5,845 bases of DNA from Mycobacteriaceae bacterium (lineage in GTDB: Bacteria > Actinomycetota > Actinomycetes > Mycobacteriales > Mycobacteriaceae), in assembly GCA_019242135.1 (NCBI GenBank), contig JAFAWC010000699.1:1-5845 (forward strand), written 5' to 3'. Under the pieces are notes generated by a model. That model made no database searches, was not told where the DNA came from, and saw only the letters and a program-made list of their open reading frames with translations. Shown here piece after piece: positions 1 to 5,845 of the stretch (positions within the stretch are counted from its first letter, which is position 1; each line of letters opens with the position of its first letter). The position numbers and the translations under genes are program-made.

Positions 1-2
1 CC

Positions 3-29
3 GGACCGCACCCCGGCCGGAGCGCTGAT
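3..29 (+). CDS. Possible 3' end of an upstream gene (hemL by synteny)
   Basis: Reading codons from base 3 gives GPHPGRSA followed by a TGA stop at 27-29. This stop overlaps the ATG of the phosphatase gene (TGATG), which is a common actinobacterial coupling arrangement. In M. tuberculosis the gene before this block is hemL (glutamate-1-semialdehyde aminomutase, tetrapyrrole synthesis). Eight codons are too few to recognise a protein, so the assignment is by synteny only. The frame in register with the phosphatase is also open up to base 1, so the upstream gene could end before the window. Confidence 0.3.
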
Positions 30-636
30 GGCAGAGACGACCACTGTGCACGTGATGCGGCACGGCGAGGTGTACAACCCGAAGGGCATCCTATACGGCC
101 GCCTGGAAGGCTTTGGGCTGTCGGACCGGGGACGGCTACAGGCGCAGACGGTCGCGCGGGCGTTGAAAGACAACGACATCGTGTTGGTGGCCGCATCTCC
201 GCTGCAGCGGGCGCAGGAGACCGCGGCGCCCATCGCCGCCAGTCACGGCCTCGACGTCGTGACCGACCAGGACTTGATCGAATCACTGAACTACTTCGAA
301 GGCAGGCGTATCTCGCCGGGAGACGGCGCGTGGCGCGACCCGCGCGTGTGGTGGCTGCTGCGCAACCCGCTCAAGCCGTCGTGGGGCGAGCCCTACCGGG
401 AAATTGCCGCGCGGATGACGACCGCCATCGGTAAGGCGCGGGCGAAAGCAGCCGGTCATGAAGCGGTGTGCGTCAGTCATCAACTGCCCGTGGAGATCCT
501 GCGACGGCACCTGGACCGCAAATGGCTGGCGCACGATCCGCGCCGGCGGCGCTGCAATCTGGCGTCGCTGACCTCGTTCGTGTACGACGGTGACCGGCTC
601 GTCGAGATCCGTTACACCGAGCCAGCGGGGAGTTGA
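28..636 (+). CDS. Histidine phosphatase superfamily protein (phosphoglycerate-mutase-like, Rv0525-type)
   Basis: This 202-residue protein belongs to the two-histidine phosphatase/phosphoglycerate mutase superfamily. The N-terminal MRHGE at residues 10-14 supplies the phospho-accepting His12 and the phosphate-binding Arg11. ASPLQRAQET at 56-65 supplies the second arginine (Arg61), and VSHQ near 149-152 supplies the second histidine (His151). The catalytic set is therefore complete. The length equals that of M. tuberculosis Rv0525 as I recall it. The ATG at 28 has GGAG at 19-22; the next ATG (55) would remove strand 1 and leave the RHG motif at the extreme N-terminus. It lies 3 bp before the cytochrome c maturation genes and probably shares their transcript. 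The substrate cannot be read from the sequence. A true glycolytic mutase is unlikely, because the protein is shorter than GpmA (about 250 aa); a small-molecule phosphatase is more probable. It has no signal peptide and is probably cytoplasmic. Confidence 0.9.
   Translation: MAETTTVHVMRHGEVYNPKGILYGRLEGFGLSDRGRLQAQTVARALKDNDIVLVAASPLQRAQETAAPIAASHGLDVVTDQDLIESLNYFEGRRISPGDGAWRDPRVWWLLRNPLKPSWGEPYREIAARMTTAIGKARAKAAGHEAVCVSHQLPVEILRRHLDRKWLAHDPRRRRCNLASLTSFVYDGDRLVEIRYTEPAGS
627..632 (+). promoter_or_regulatory. Ribosome binding site of the thioredoxin lipoprotein gene
   Basis: GGGGAG sits 7 bases before the GTG at 640, inside the last codons of the phosphatase gene. It decides the GTG start at 640, which also gives a full signal peptide. 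Confidence 0.6.
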
Positions 637-639
637 GCA

Positions 640-1239
640 GTGCGGTGGCTGATCGCACTGACGGCACTGGCGATCGCGCTGGCCGGCTGCTCCACGGGCA
701 GCGACGCCGTAGCCCAGGGCGGCACCTTCGAATTCGTCGCGCCCGGCGGCAAGACCGACATCTTCTACGACCCGGCCGAAAGCCGTGGCCGCCCCGGTGA
801 ATTGGCCGGTCCGAGTCTGATGGACGAGGCGAAGTCGCTGTCGTTGAACGATTTCGGCGGCCAGGTCGTCGTGGTCAACATCTGGGGCCAATGGTGCGGC
901 CCCTGCCGCTCCGAGGTCACCGAATTGGAGAAGGTCTACGAGGCCACCCACCACGACGGCGTTTCTTTCCTCGGCATCGATGTGCGCGACACCAACCGCG
1001 ACGCGGCGCGCGATTTCGTCGTCGACCGCAAGGTCAGCTACCCGTCGATCTACGACCCGGCGATGCGCACGATGATCGCGTTCGGCGGCAAGTTCCCCAC
1101 CACGGTGATCCCGTCGACGCTCGTGCTGGATCGCCAACACCGCGTTGCGGCGGTGTTCCTGCGTGAGCTGCTCGCCGACGACCTGATGCCTGTCGTGCAG
1201 CAGCTGGCTGCCGAGCAACCTGCTCCGGGACCTCAGTGA
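640..1239 (+). CDS. TlpA/ResA-family thioredoxin-like lipoprotein, cytochrome c maturation (Rv0526-type)
   Basis: This is a 199-residue extracytoplasmic thiol-disulfide oxidoreductase. Residues 1-17 form a lipoprotein signal peptide (Arg2, hydrophobic core, lipobox LAGC with Cys17 as the lipidated residue), so the domain should be tethered to the outer face of the membrane. The thioredoxin fold follows a spacer of about 45 residues. WGQWCGPCR carries the active-site pair Cys86 and Cys89, and IPST at 137-140 is the expected cis-proline loop (Pro138). The likely job is to reduce the cysteines of apocytochrome CXXCH motifs so that haem can be attached, using electrons delivered by CcdA, whose gene overlaps the 3' end by 4 bases. 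The GTG start is preceded by GGGGAG. Family membership is clear, while a role in cytochrome c rather than general disulfide reduction is inferred from the neighbours. M. tuberculosis has another Ccs-linked thioredoxin (CcsX, Rv3673c), so some redundancy is possible. Confidence 0.92.
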   Translation: MRWLIALTALAIALAGCSTGSDAVAQGGTFEFVAPGGKTDIFYDPAESRGRPGELAGPSLMDEAKSLSLNDFGGQVVVVNIWGQWCGPCRSEVTELEKVYEATHHDGVSFLGIDVRDTNRDAARDFVVDRKVSYPSIYDPAMRTMIAFGGKFPTTVIPSTLVLDRQHRVAAVFLRELLADDLMPVVQQLAAEQPAPGPQ

Positions 1240-2009
1240 CGGGTTTCGCGTATCTCGCCGCCGCCGGACCACTGCTCGCCGCGGTGGGGATCAGCATCGT
1301 CGCCGGCCTCGTGTCGTTCGCGTCACCGTGCGTGGTACCGCTCGTGCCCGGATACCTGTCATATCTGGCGGCGGTGGTGGGGGCCGACGAAGACGCGAGC
1401 GGTGGGGTCGCCGTACGGACAGCGCGCTGGCGCGTGGTGGGCTCGGCGACGCTGTTCGTGGCCGGCTTCACCGCGGTGTTCGTGCTCGGGACCGTCGCGG
1501 TGCTCGGGATGACGGCCACGTTGATCACCAATGAGCTGCTGCTGCAACGCGTCGGTGGCGTGCTCACGATCGTGATGGGACTGGTGTTCGTCGGCTTCAT
1601 TCCCGCGCTGCAGCGGCAGGCCAGGTTCACGCCCCGGCAGGTGTCGACGCTGGCCGGTGCGCCTTTGCTCGGCGCGGTGTTCGCGCTGGGCTGGACCCCG
1701 TGCCTGGGACCGACGCTGACCGGCGTCATCGCGGTCGCCTCGGGCACCGACGGTGCGAGTGTCGCCCGCGGGGTGCTGCTGGTCATCGCCTACTGTCTCG
1801 GGCTAGGGGTGCCGTTCGTGCTGTTGGCGTTCGGTTCCGCGGCCGTCGTGCAGGGCCTGGGCTGGCTGCGCCGCCACACCCGCGCGATCCAGATCTTCGG
1901 CGGGCTGCTGCTGGTCGCGGTGGGTCTGGCGCTGCTGACCGGTGTCTGGAACGAATTCGTCTCCTGGGTGCGCGACGCGTTCGTGACCGACGCGAGGCTG
2001 CCGATATGA
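1236..2009 (+). CDS. ccdA: Cytochrome c biogenesis transmembrane protein CcdA
   Basis: This 257-residue integral membrane protein is of the CcdA/DsbD-beta family, which relays electrons from cytoplasmic thioredoxin to extracytoplasmic thiol oxidoreductases. Six hydrophobic segments are visible, at about 10-35, 68-91, 98-123, 139-166, 176-203 and 216-236. The two redox cysteines are in their family contexts: Cys32 in [18 protein letters not shown] and Cys156 in GWTPCLGPT. The length is typical for CcdA. The GTG start at 1236 overlaps the TGA of the thioredoxin gene (GTGA); the Shine-Dalgarno match is weak (GGGA at 1227-1230), so translation is probably coupled to the upstream gene. The 3' end overlaps resB in the same way. 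The partner is expected to be the lipoprotein encoded just upstream. Confidence 0.95.
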   Translation: MTGFAYLAAAGPLLAAVGISIVAGLVSFASPCVVPLVPGYLSYLAAVVGADEDASGGVAVRTARWRVVGSATLFVAGFTAVFVLGTVAVLGMTATLITNELLLQRVGGVLTIVMGLVFVGFIPALQRQARFTPRQVSTLAGAPLLGAVFALGWTPCLGPTLTGVIAVASGTDGASVARGVLLVIAYCLGLGVPFVLLAFGSAAVVQGLGWLRRHTRAIQIFGGLLLVAVGLALLTGVWNEFVSWVRDAFVTDARLPI

Positions 2010-3583
2010 GGCTTTTGGCGTGGGGCCGCAACACCTGGCGCGCGCTGACGTCGATGGGCACCGCACTGGCGTTGCTGGTCCTGCTCGCGCTCGGCGCGGT
2101 CCCCGGCGCGCTGCTGCCGCAGCGCAGCCTCAACGCGGCCAAGGTCGGCCAGTACATCGCCGACCATCCGCGGATCGGGCCCTGGCTGGACCGGCTGCAG
2201 GCCTTCGATGTGTTCTCCAGCTTCTGGTTCACCGCGATCTACGTGCTGCTGTTCGTGTCGCTAGTCGGCTGCCTGATGCCCCGAACGATCGAGCACGTTC
2301 GCAGCCTGCGTGCGACACCCGTCGGGGCACCGCGCAACCTGGCCCGGCTGCCCAAGCACGCCGAGCACCGGGTCAGCGGCGAGCCGGCCGTGGTGGCCGC
2401 CGGGATTTCTGAACGGCTGTCCGGGTGGCGAAGCATCACCCGGCAGACCGGCGACATCACCGAGATCTCCGCGGAGAAAGGCTATCTCCGCGAGTTCGGC
2501 AATCTGGTGTTTCATTTCTCGCTGCTCGGACTGCTGGTCGCCGTCGCGGTGGGAAAGCTGTTCGGGTACGAGGGCAACGTGATCGTCGTCGCCGACGGCG
2601 GGCCGGGCTTCTGCTCGGCATCACCGGCCGCATTCGACTCGTTTCGCGCCGGCAACACCGTCGACGGCACCCATCTGCACCCAATCTGCCTGCGAGTCAA
2701 TGATTTCCAGGCCCGTTACCTGCCCTCAGGCCAGGCCACGTCGTTTGCCGCCAACATCGACTACCAGAGCGGCGCCGACCTGGCTTCGGGTCGCTGGCGG
2801 CCCTACCGGCTCGAGGTCAACCGCCCGCTGCGCATCGGCGGGGACCGGGTTTATCTGCAGGGCCACGGCTACGCACCGACGTTCACGGTGACGTTTCCCG
2901 ATGGTCAAACCCGGACCTCCAATCTGCAGTGGCGTCCCGACGATCCACGCACTCTGCTGTCCTCGGGCGTGATGCGGTTCGACCCGCCCGGCGGCACCTA
3001 TCCGGACCCCAACGAGCGGCGGAGGAACCAGCTGGCGATTCAGGGCCTGTTCGCGCCCACCGCACGGCTCGACGGAACCCTGCTGTCGTCGAGCTTTCCG
3101 GCGTTGAACGATCCGGCGGTCGCCGTGGACATCTACCGGGGCGACACCGGTCTGGACACCGGCAGGCCCCAGTCGCTGTTCTCCCTGGACCCGGGGCTGA
3201 TGCATGAGGGCCGGCTCAGCAAGGTGGCGCGCGTCAACCTGCGCGCCGGTGAGCAGATCCGCCTCGACAACGGTACGGTCGTGCGGTTCGACGGGGCGGT
3301 GCCGTTCGTCAACCTGCAGGTGTCCCACGATCCCGGCCAGATCTGGGTGCTGGTGTGCGCGCTGACCATGATGGCCGGTCTGCTGGTGTCGCTGGTGATC
3401 AGGCGGCGCCGCGTCTGGGTTCGCATCACCGGAGCGGCCGGTACGGTGAACGTCGAAATGGGCGGCCTGGCCCGCACCGACAACTCCGGCTGGGGCGACG
3501 AATTCGAGCGCCTGGTGAGGCGCCTGATCGCCGACCATGCACCGGCCGAGCCGGTGGCGGTGGCAGCGAAGGAGAGCGGATGA
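2006..3583 (+). CDS. resB: Cytochrome c biogenesis protein ResB (Ccs1 family)
   Basis: This 525-residue protein is one half of the System II cytochrome c synthetase; with CcsB it exports haem and joins it to apocytochrome c. It has the ResB plan: membrane segments at about 18-40, 70-92 and 165-187, a large extracytoplasmic domain (about 190-450), a last membrane segment at about 445-467, and a basic anchor (RRRR) followed by a cytoplasmic tail. The third segment begins with [15 protein letters not shown], where His170 is in the position of the conserved ResB/Ccs1 membrane histidine. The extracytoplasmic domain has two cysteines, Cys203 and Cys228. The reading frame is open upstream to 1700, but that stretch overlaps ccdA. 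The ATG at 2006 forms an ATGA overlap with the ccdA stop, has GAGG at 1994-1997, and gives a length close to the M. tuberculosis orthologue. The 3' end overlaps ccsB by 4 bases. Confidence 0.94.
   Translation: MRLLAWGRNTWRALTSMGTALALLVLLALGAVPGALLPQRSLNAAKVGQYIADHPRIGPWLDRLQAFDVFSSFWFTAIYVLLFVSLVGCLMPRTIEHVRSLRATPVGAPRNLARLPKHAEHRVSGEPAVVAAGISERLSGWRSITRQTGDITEISAEKGYLREFGNLVFHFSLLGLLVAVAVGKLFGYEGNVIVVADGGPGFCSASPAAFDSFRAGNTVDGTHLHPICLRVNDFQARYLPSGQATSFAANIDYQSGADLASGRWRPYRLEVNRPLRIGGDRVYLQGHGYAPTFTVTFPDGQTRTSNLQWRPDDPRTLLSSGVMRFDPPGGTYPDPNERRRNQLAIQGLFAPTARLDGTLLSSSFPALNDPAVAVDIYRGDTGLDTGRPQSLFSLDPGLMHEGRLSKVARVNLRAGEQIRLDNGTVVRFDGAVPFVNLQVSHDPGQIWVLVCALTMMAGLLVSLVIRRRRVWVRITGAAGTVNVEMGGLARTDNSGWGDEFERLVRRLIADHAPAEPVAVAAKESG
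3570..3574 (+). promoter_or_regulatory. Ribosome binding site of ccsB
   Basis: AGGAG, within AAGGAGAG, lies 5 bases before the ATG at 3580. It is the strongest Shine-Dalgarno match in the operon and fixes the ccsB start, rather than the open in-frame extension back to 3355 that lies inside resB. Confidence 0.7.
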
Positions 3584-4554
3584 ATACCGAGCACGTCGAC
3601 GCAGCGCTGGCCCGATATTCCGACTGGGCGTTCACGTCGTCGATCGTCGTGCTGGTCGGAGCGCTGCTGCTGCTAGCCTTCGAGCTGGCCTATCAGCGTG
3701 GCCGGCGGGCCGAGCAGCGCGACCTCGTGTGCGTGGGCGTCGCCGCCGACAGCGCGACTCCGGGAATCGTCGTCGACGCGCCCCCGCGCTCGGTTGACGA
3801 ACGGGTCGGGCGCGCCGGACTGGCCCTGGTCTACGTCAGCATCGCGCTGCTGTTCGGCTGCATCGTGCTGCGCGGCTGGGCGACGATGCGGGCGCCATGG
3901 GGCAACATGTACGAGTTCATCAACCTGACATGTCTGTCCGGGTTAATCGCCGCCGCGGTGGTGTTGAGGCGCCCGGCGCACCGTCCGCTCTGGGTGTTCG
4001 TGCTGCTGCCGGTACTGATCCTGTTGACCGTGTCGGGACGCTGGCTCTACACCAATGCCGCGCCCGTGATGCCCGCGCTGCAGTCGTATTGGCTGCCGAT
4101 CCACGTGTCGGTGGTCAGCCTGGGCTCCGGTGTGTTTCTTCTCGCTGGGGTGGCCAGCATCCTGTTTCTGCTGAAGACATCCAAATTCGGCGAGCCTGGT
4201 GCCGAAGGTCGTGTCGCCCGAATCGTCGCCAGGCTACCTGACGGTCAAAGCCTCGACAGAATCGCCTACCGGACAACCATTTTCGCGTTCCCGGTGTTCG
4301 GCTTCGGGGTGATTTTCGGCGCGATCTGGGCGGAGGAAGCGTGGGGTCGCTACTGGGGCTGGGACCCCAAGGAGACGGTGTCGTTCATCGCCTGGGTGGT
4401 CTACGCGGCTTATTTGCACGCCCGATCCACGGCAGGCTGGCGCGACAAAAAGGCGGCCTGGATCAACGTCGCCGGGTTCGTCGCGATGGTTTTCAACCTG
4501 TTTTTCATTAACCTGGTGACCGTCGGCCTGCATTCGTATGCGGGGGTCGGCTAG
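3580..4554 (+). CDS. ccsB: c-type cytochrome biogenesis protein CcsB (CcsA/CcmC-type haem handling protein)
   Basis: This 324-residue polytopic membrane protein is the haem-handling half of the System II synthetase (named CcsA in M. tuberculosis, CcsB/ResC elsewhere). The tryptophan-rich WWD haem-binding signature is intact at residues 255-265 (WGRYWGWDPKE), followed by TVSFIAW. Flanking histidines are in the expected places: His175 (WLPIHV) and His318 (GLHSYAG near the C-terminus). Eight membrane segments are visible, at about 18-38, 80-98, 107-130, 137-153, 172-196, 231-252, 267-289 and 301-319. A 40-residue hydrophilic stretch separates the first two, as in actinobacterial members. The ATG at 3580 overlaps the resB stop (ATGA), and the resulting length equals that recalled for M. 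tuberculosis Rv0529. It is the last gene of the tightly coupled block; a 148-bp gap follows. Confidence 0.96.
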   Translation: MNTEHVDAALARYSDWAFTSSIVVLVGALLLLAFELAYQRGRRAEQRDLVCVGVAADSATPGIVVDAPPRSVDERVGRAGLALVYVSIALLFGCIVLRGWATMRAPWGNMYEFINLTCLSGLIAAAVVLRRPAHRPLWVFVLLPVLILLTVSGRWLYTNAAPVMPALQSYWLPIHVSVVSLGSGVFLLAGVASILFLLKTSKFGEPGAEGRVARIVARLPDGQSLDRIAYRTTIFAFPVFGFGVIFGAIWAEEAWGRYWGWDPKETVSFIAWVVYAAYLHARSTAGWRDKKAAWINVAGFVAMVFNLFFINLVTVGLHSYAGVG

Positions 4555-4582
4555 CCACTGCGCTAACCTCGATCGGGTAAGT

Positions 4583-4689
4583 CAAACGACAGCGATGAGC
4601 GCTTTCGCGAAGAGCAAACGACGCCCGATGAGCGTTGACGCGAAGAGCAAACACCAGCGATGAGCGTTTACGCGAAGAGCAGACACTCT
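4583..4689 (+). repeat. Tandem 32/33-bp intergenic repeat, three full units plus a partial
   Basis: Full units lie at 4583-4614 (32 bp), 4615-4647 (33 bp) and 4648-4679 (32 bp). A 10-base start of a fourth unit (CAGACACTCT) follows at 4680-4689. Each unit reads roughly CAAACRMC, a short variable stretch, CGATGAGCG, four variable bases, then CGCGAAGAG. Units 1 and 3 match at 28 of 32 positions. Differences are concentrated in the four bases between GCG and CGC and in the stretch after CAAAC. The units abut with no spacers, so this is a minisatellite-like array and not a CRISPR. It fills most of the gap between ccsB and the ATPase gene. Its function is unknown. Confidence 0.9.
4595..4663 (+). 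CDS. Possible 22-codon mini-ORF inside the repeat array
   Basis: ATG at 4595 opens a 22-codon frame ending in TGA at 4661-4663. It encodes an 11-residue peptide repeated twice: MSAFAKSKRRP, then MSVDAKSKHQR. The periodicity follows directly from the 33-bp spacing of the repeat. The peptide is strongly basic. No good Shine-Dalgarno sequence precedes it. The frame is the same as that of the downstream ATPase, separated from it by the TGA. It may be only a by-product of the repeat sequence. Confidence 0.2.
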   Translation: MSAFAKSKRRPMSVDAKSKHQR

Positions 4690-4710
4690 AGGGAGACGAG
4701 GCGTGCCTGA
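4660..4710 (+). CDS. Possible 16-codon mini-ORF crossing the ATPase start codon
   Basis: ATG at 4660 overlaps the TGA of the preceding mini-ORF (ATGA) and encodes MSVYAKSRHSRETRRA, stopping at 4708-4710. The stop lies 5 bases beyond the first base of the ATPase GTG start (4703), in another frame, so translation of this peptide would end on top of the downstream start. This is the layout expected of a coupling leader. No conservation data are available, and expression is not shown. Confidence 0.2.
   Translation: MSVYAKSRHSRETRRA
4691..4695 (+). promoter_or_regulatory. Ribosome binding site of the MinD-like ATPase gene
   Basis: GGGAG lies 7 bases before the GTG at 4703. No ATG or GTG occurs in frame between the TGA at 4661 and this GTG, so the start is well determined. 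Confidence 0.65.
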
Positions 4711-5845
4711 GGGCTTCGGTACCGGCGGTTTTCGTTCGCAGCAGCGTTTCAACGATTCGGGCACGGGACCGGTAGGGGGTGCTCCGAACGGCCGCCACCT
4801 GCGGCCGCCGCCCGAGTGGACCGCGGCGACTCCGCCGACCGGCTTTCCGCAGCTGCCCGCGTGGGTGCCCCCGCCGGTCGAGACCGTGGCGCCGCCGGCG
4901 CCGCCGCCCACGTCCAACGACCTGACCACTGCACACTTGCTGCGTCCGGTCAAGCCGCCGCCGTCGGGTGGTTGGCGCAAATGGCTCTACCTGGCATCGT
5001 TTAAGACTCTCAACGTCGGAGAGAGCCCGCGGGTCGCGCACCGCAACAATTTGCTGGCACAGGTCAATCGGCCGCTGCAGGGCTGCTACCGGATCGCGTT
5101 GATGTCGTTGAAAGGTGGCGTCGGGAAGACGACGATGACCGCCGCCCTGGGCGGCACGTTCGCCTCGATTCGCGGGGACCGCGTCGTGGCTGTCGACGCG
5201 AATCCCGACCGCGGCACATTGAGCGGAAAGGTTCCTCTGGAGACCCCCGCCACCGTGCGTCACCTGCTGCGCGACGCCGAGGGGATCGACCGTTACAGCG
5301 ATATCAGGGCCTACACCTCGCAGGGTCCCAGCCGGCTGGAGGTGCTGGCCTCGGAGAGCGACCCCGCGGTGTCGGAGGCATTCAGCTCCGAGGACTACAC
5401 GAGCACGCTCGACATTCTCGAGCGCTTCTACAGCCTGGTGCTCACCGACTGCGGCACGGGACTGATGCACTCGGCGATGTCGGCGGTGCTGGCCAAGTCG
5501 GATGTGTTGGTGGTGATCAGCTCCGGGTCCGTCGACGGAGCCCGCAGCGCGTCGGCGACGCTGGACTGGCTGGACGCCCACGGGCATCAAGAGATGGTGC
5601 GCAACTCGATCGCGGTGATCAACGCGGTGCGGCCGCGCTCGGGCAAGGTCGACCTGCGAAAGGTCGTCGACCACTTCTCCCGGCGCTGTCGGGCCGTGCT
5701 CCTGGTGCCGTTCGACCCGCACCTCGAGGAGGGGGCGGAGATCAACCTCGAACGGCTGAAGCGGGAGACGCGGGAATCATTGATCGAGCTGGCCGCCGTG
5801 GTTGCCGATGGGTTTCCGCCGACGAACCGGCGCGAGGCATTCCTT
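4703..5845 (+). CDS. Proline-rich MinD/ParA-like ATPase (Rv0530-type), 3' end outside window
   Basis: 381 codons are present without a stop; the M. tuberculosis orthologue is recalled as about 405 residues, so only a short C-terminal end is probably missing. Residues about 22-95 are rich in proline and likely disordered. A short basic/aromatic linker (GGWRKWLYLASFKTLNVGES) follows. The SIMIBI-class ATPase domain begins near residue 130. Its deviant Walker A motif KGGVGKTT has the signature Lys137 and the catalytic-type Lys142. VDANPD at 164-169 is the switch-I-like segment, and LTDCGTG at 247-253 is the Walker B/switch II region. There is no signal peptide or membrane segment, so it should be cytoplasmic. 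The layout of proline-rich region, linker and MinD-type domain resembles EspI of ESX loci. The biological role is unknown. It follows the cytochrome c operon after 148 bp, so cotranscription is uncertain. Confidence 0.88.
   Translation, partial: MPEGFGTGGFRSQQRFNDSGTGPVGGAPNGRHLRPPPEWTAATPPTGFPQLPAWVPPPVETVAPPAPPPTSNDLTTAHLLRPVKPPPSGGWRKWLYLASFKTLNVGESPRVAHRNNLLAQVNRPLQGCYRIALMSLKGGVGKTTMTAALGGTFASIRGDRVVAVDANPDRGTLSGKVPLETPATVRHLLRDAEGIDRYSDIRAYTSQGPSRLEVLASESDPAVSEAFSSEDYTSTLDILERFYSLVLTDCGTGLMHSAMSAVLAKSDVLVVISSGSVDGARSASATLDWLDAHGHQEMVRNSIAVINAVRPRSGKVDLRKVVDHFSRRCRAVLLVPFDPHLEEGAEINLERLKRETRESLIELAAVVADGFPPTNRREAFL

Noticed and set aside
283..1272. Minus-strand open frame of 329 codons
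   Set aside because: It is antisense to two well-supported genes, is arginine-rich with low-complexity composition, has no recognisable motif, and is the usual shadow frame of high-GC coding DNA.
1700..2005. N-terminal extension of ResB in the open frame upstream of 2006
   Set aside because: It overlaps the conserved second half of ccdA in another frame, and its translation is arginine-rich and unlike ResB. The ATG at 2006 has an ATGA overlap and gives the normal family length.
3355..3579. N-terminal extension of CcsB
   Set aside because: It lies inside the resB 3' end and has no membrane character. AGGAG and the ATGA overlap place the start at 3580.
4549..4556. Terminator after ccsB (palindrome GGCTAGCC across the stop codon)
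   Set aside because: An 8-base palindrome without a loop or a following T-run is too weak. No longer hairpin is visible in the 148-bp gap.
4564..4569. Promoter -10 element TAACCT upstream of the repeat
   Set aside because: It fits TANNNT, but no -35-like sequence lies at 17 bases upstream (the region is G-rich), and such hexamers are common by chance.
4583..4689. CRISPR array
   Set aside because: The 32/33-bp units directly abut with no unique spacers between them, and there are no cas genes.
4688..5722. Minus-strand open frame of 344 codons opposite the ATPase gene
   Set aside because: It lies fully antisense to a gene with clear Walker motifs, and its translation is arginine-rich without any family motif.

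Overview
The window is high-GC DNA from an actinobacterium, most likely a member of the Mycobacteriaceae (Mycobacterium in the broad sense). Six genes on the + strand match, in order and in protein length, what I recall of the M. tuberculosis Rv0525-Rv0530 block: a histidine-phosphatase/phosphoglycerate-mutase-like protein (202 aa), a thioredoxin-like lipoprotein (199 aa), CcdA (257 aa), ResB (525 aa), CcsB/CcsA (324 aa) and a proline-rich MinD-like ATPase (cut off by the window edge after 381 codons). The species assignment rests on recalled gene order and codon bias, not on a database search.

Bases 1-29 may hold the last codons of an upstream gene (hemL is the neighbour in M. tuberculosis). 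From 28 to 4554 the genes are packed with no space for internal promoters. The phosphatase and the thioredoxin gene are separated by 3 bp. The next three junctions are 4-base stop/start overlaps (GTGA at 1236, ATGA at 2006 and 3580), a layout that suggests one translationally coupled transcript.

The four genes from 640 to 4554 make a complete System II (Ccs/Res) cytochrome c maturation set. CcdA passes electrons across the membrane. The extracytoplasmic thioredoxin lipoprotein reduces the haem-binding cysteines of apocytochrome c. ResB and CcsB together carry haem across the membrane and attach it. No CXXCH cytochrome is encoded in the window.

The 148-bp gap 4555-4702 is the most unusual part. 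It contains three tandem 32/33-bp units plus a partial fourth. Each unit holds an ATGAGC...GCGAAGAGC core, a GCG-N4-CGC mini-hairpin with a changing loop, and a possible mini-ORF. The mini-ORFs are chained by an ATGA overlap, and the last one runs across the GTG start of the downstream ATPase. The layout resembles the MIRU elements of M. tuberculosis, although the repeat looks different. The final gene, from 4703 to the window end, is a deviant-Walker-A ATPase with a proline-rich N-terminus, similar in layout to the EspI-type ATPases of ESX secretion loci.
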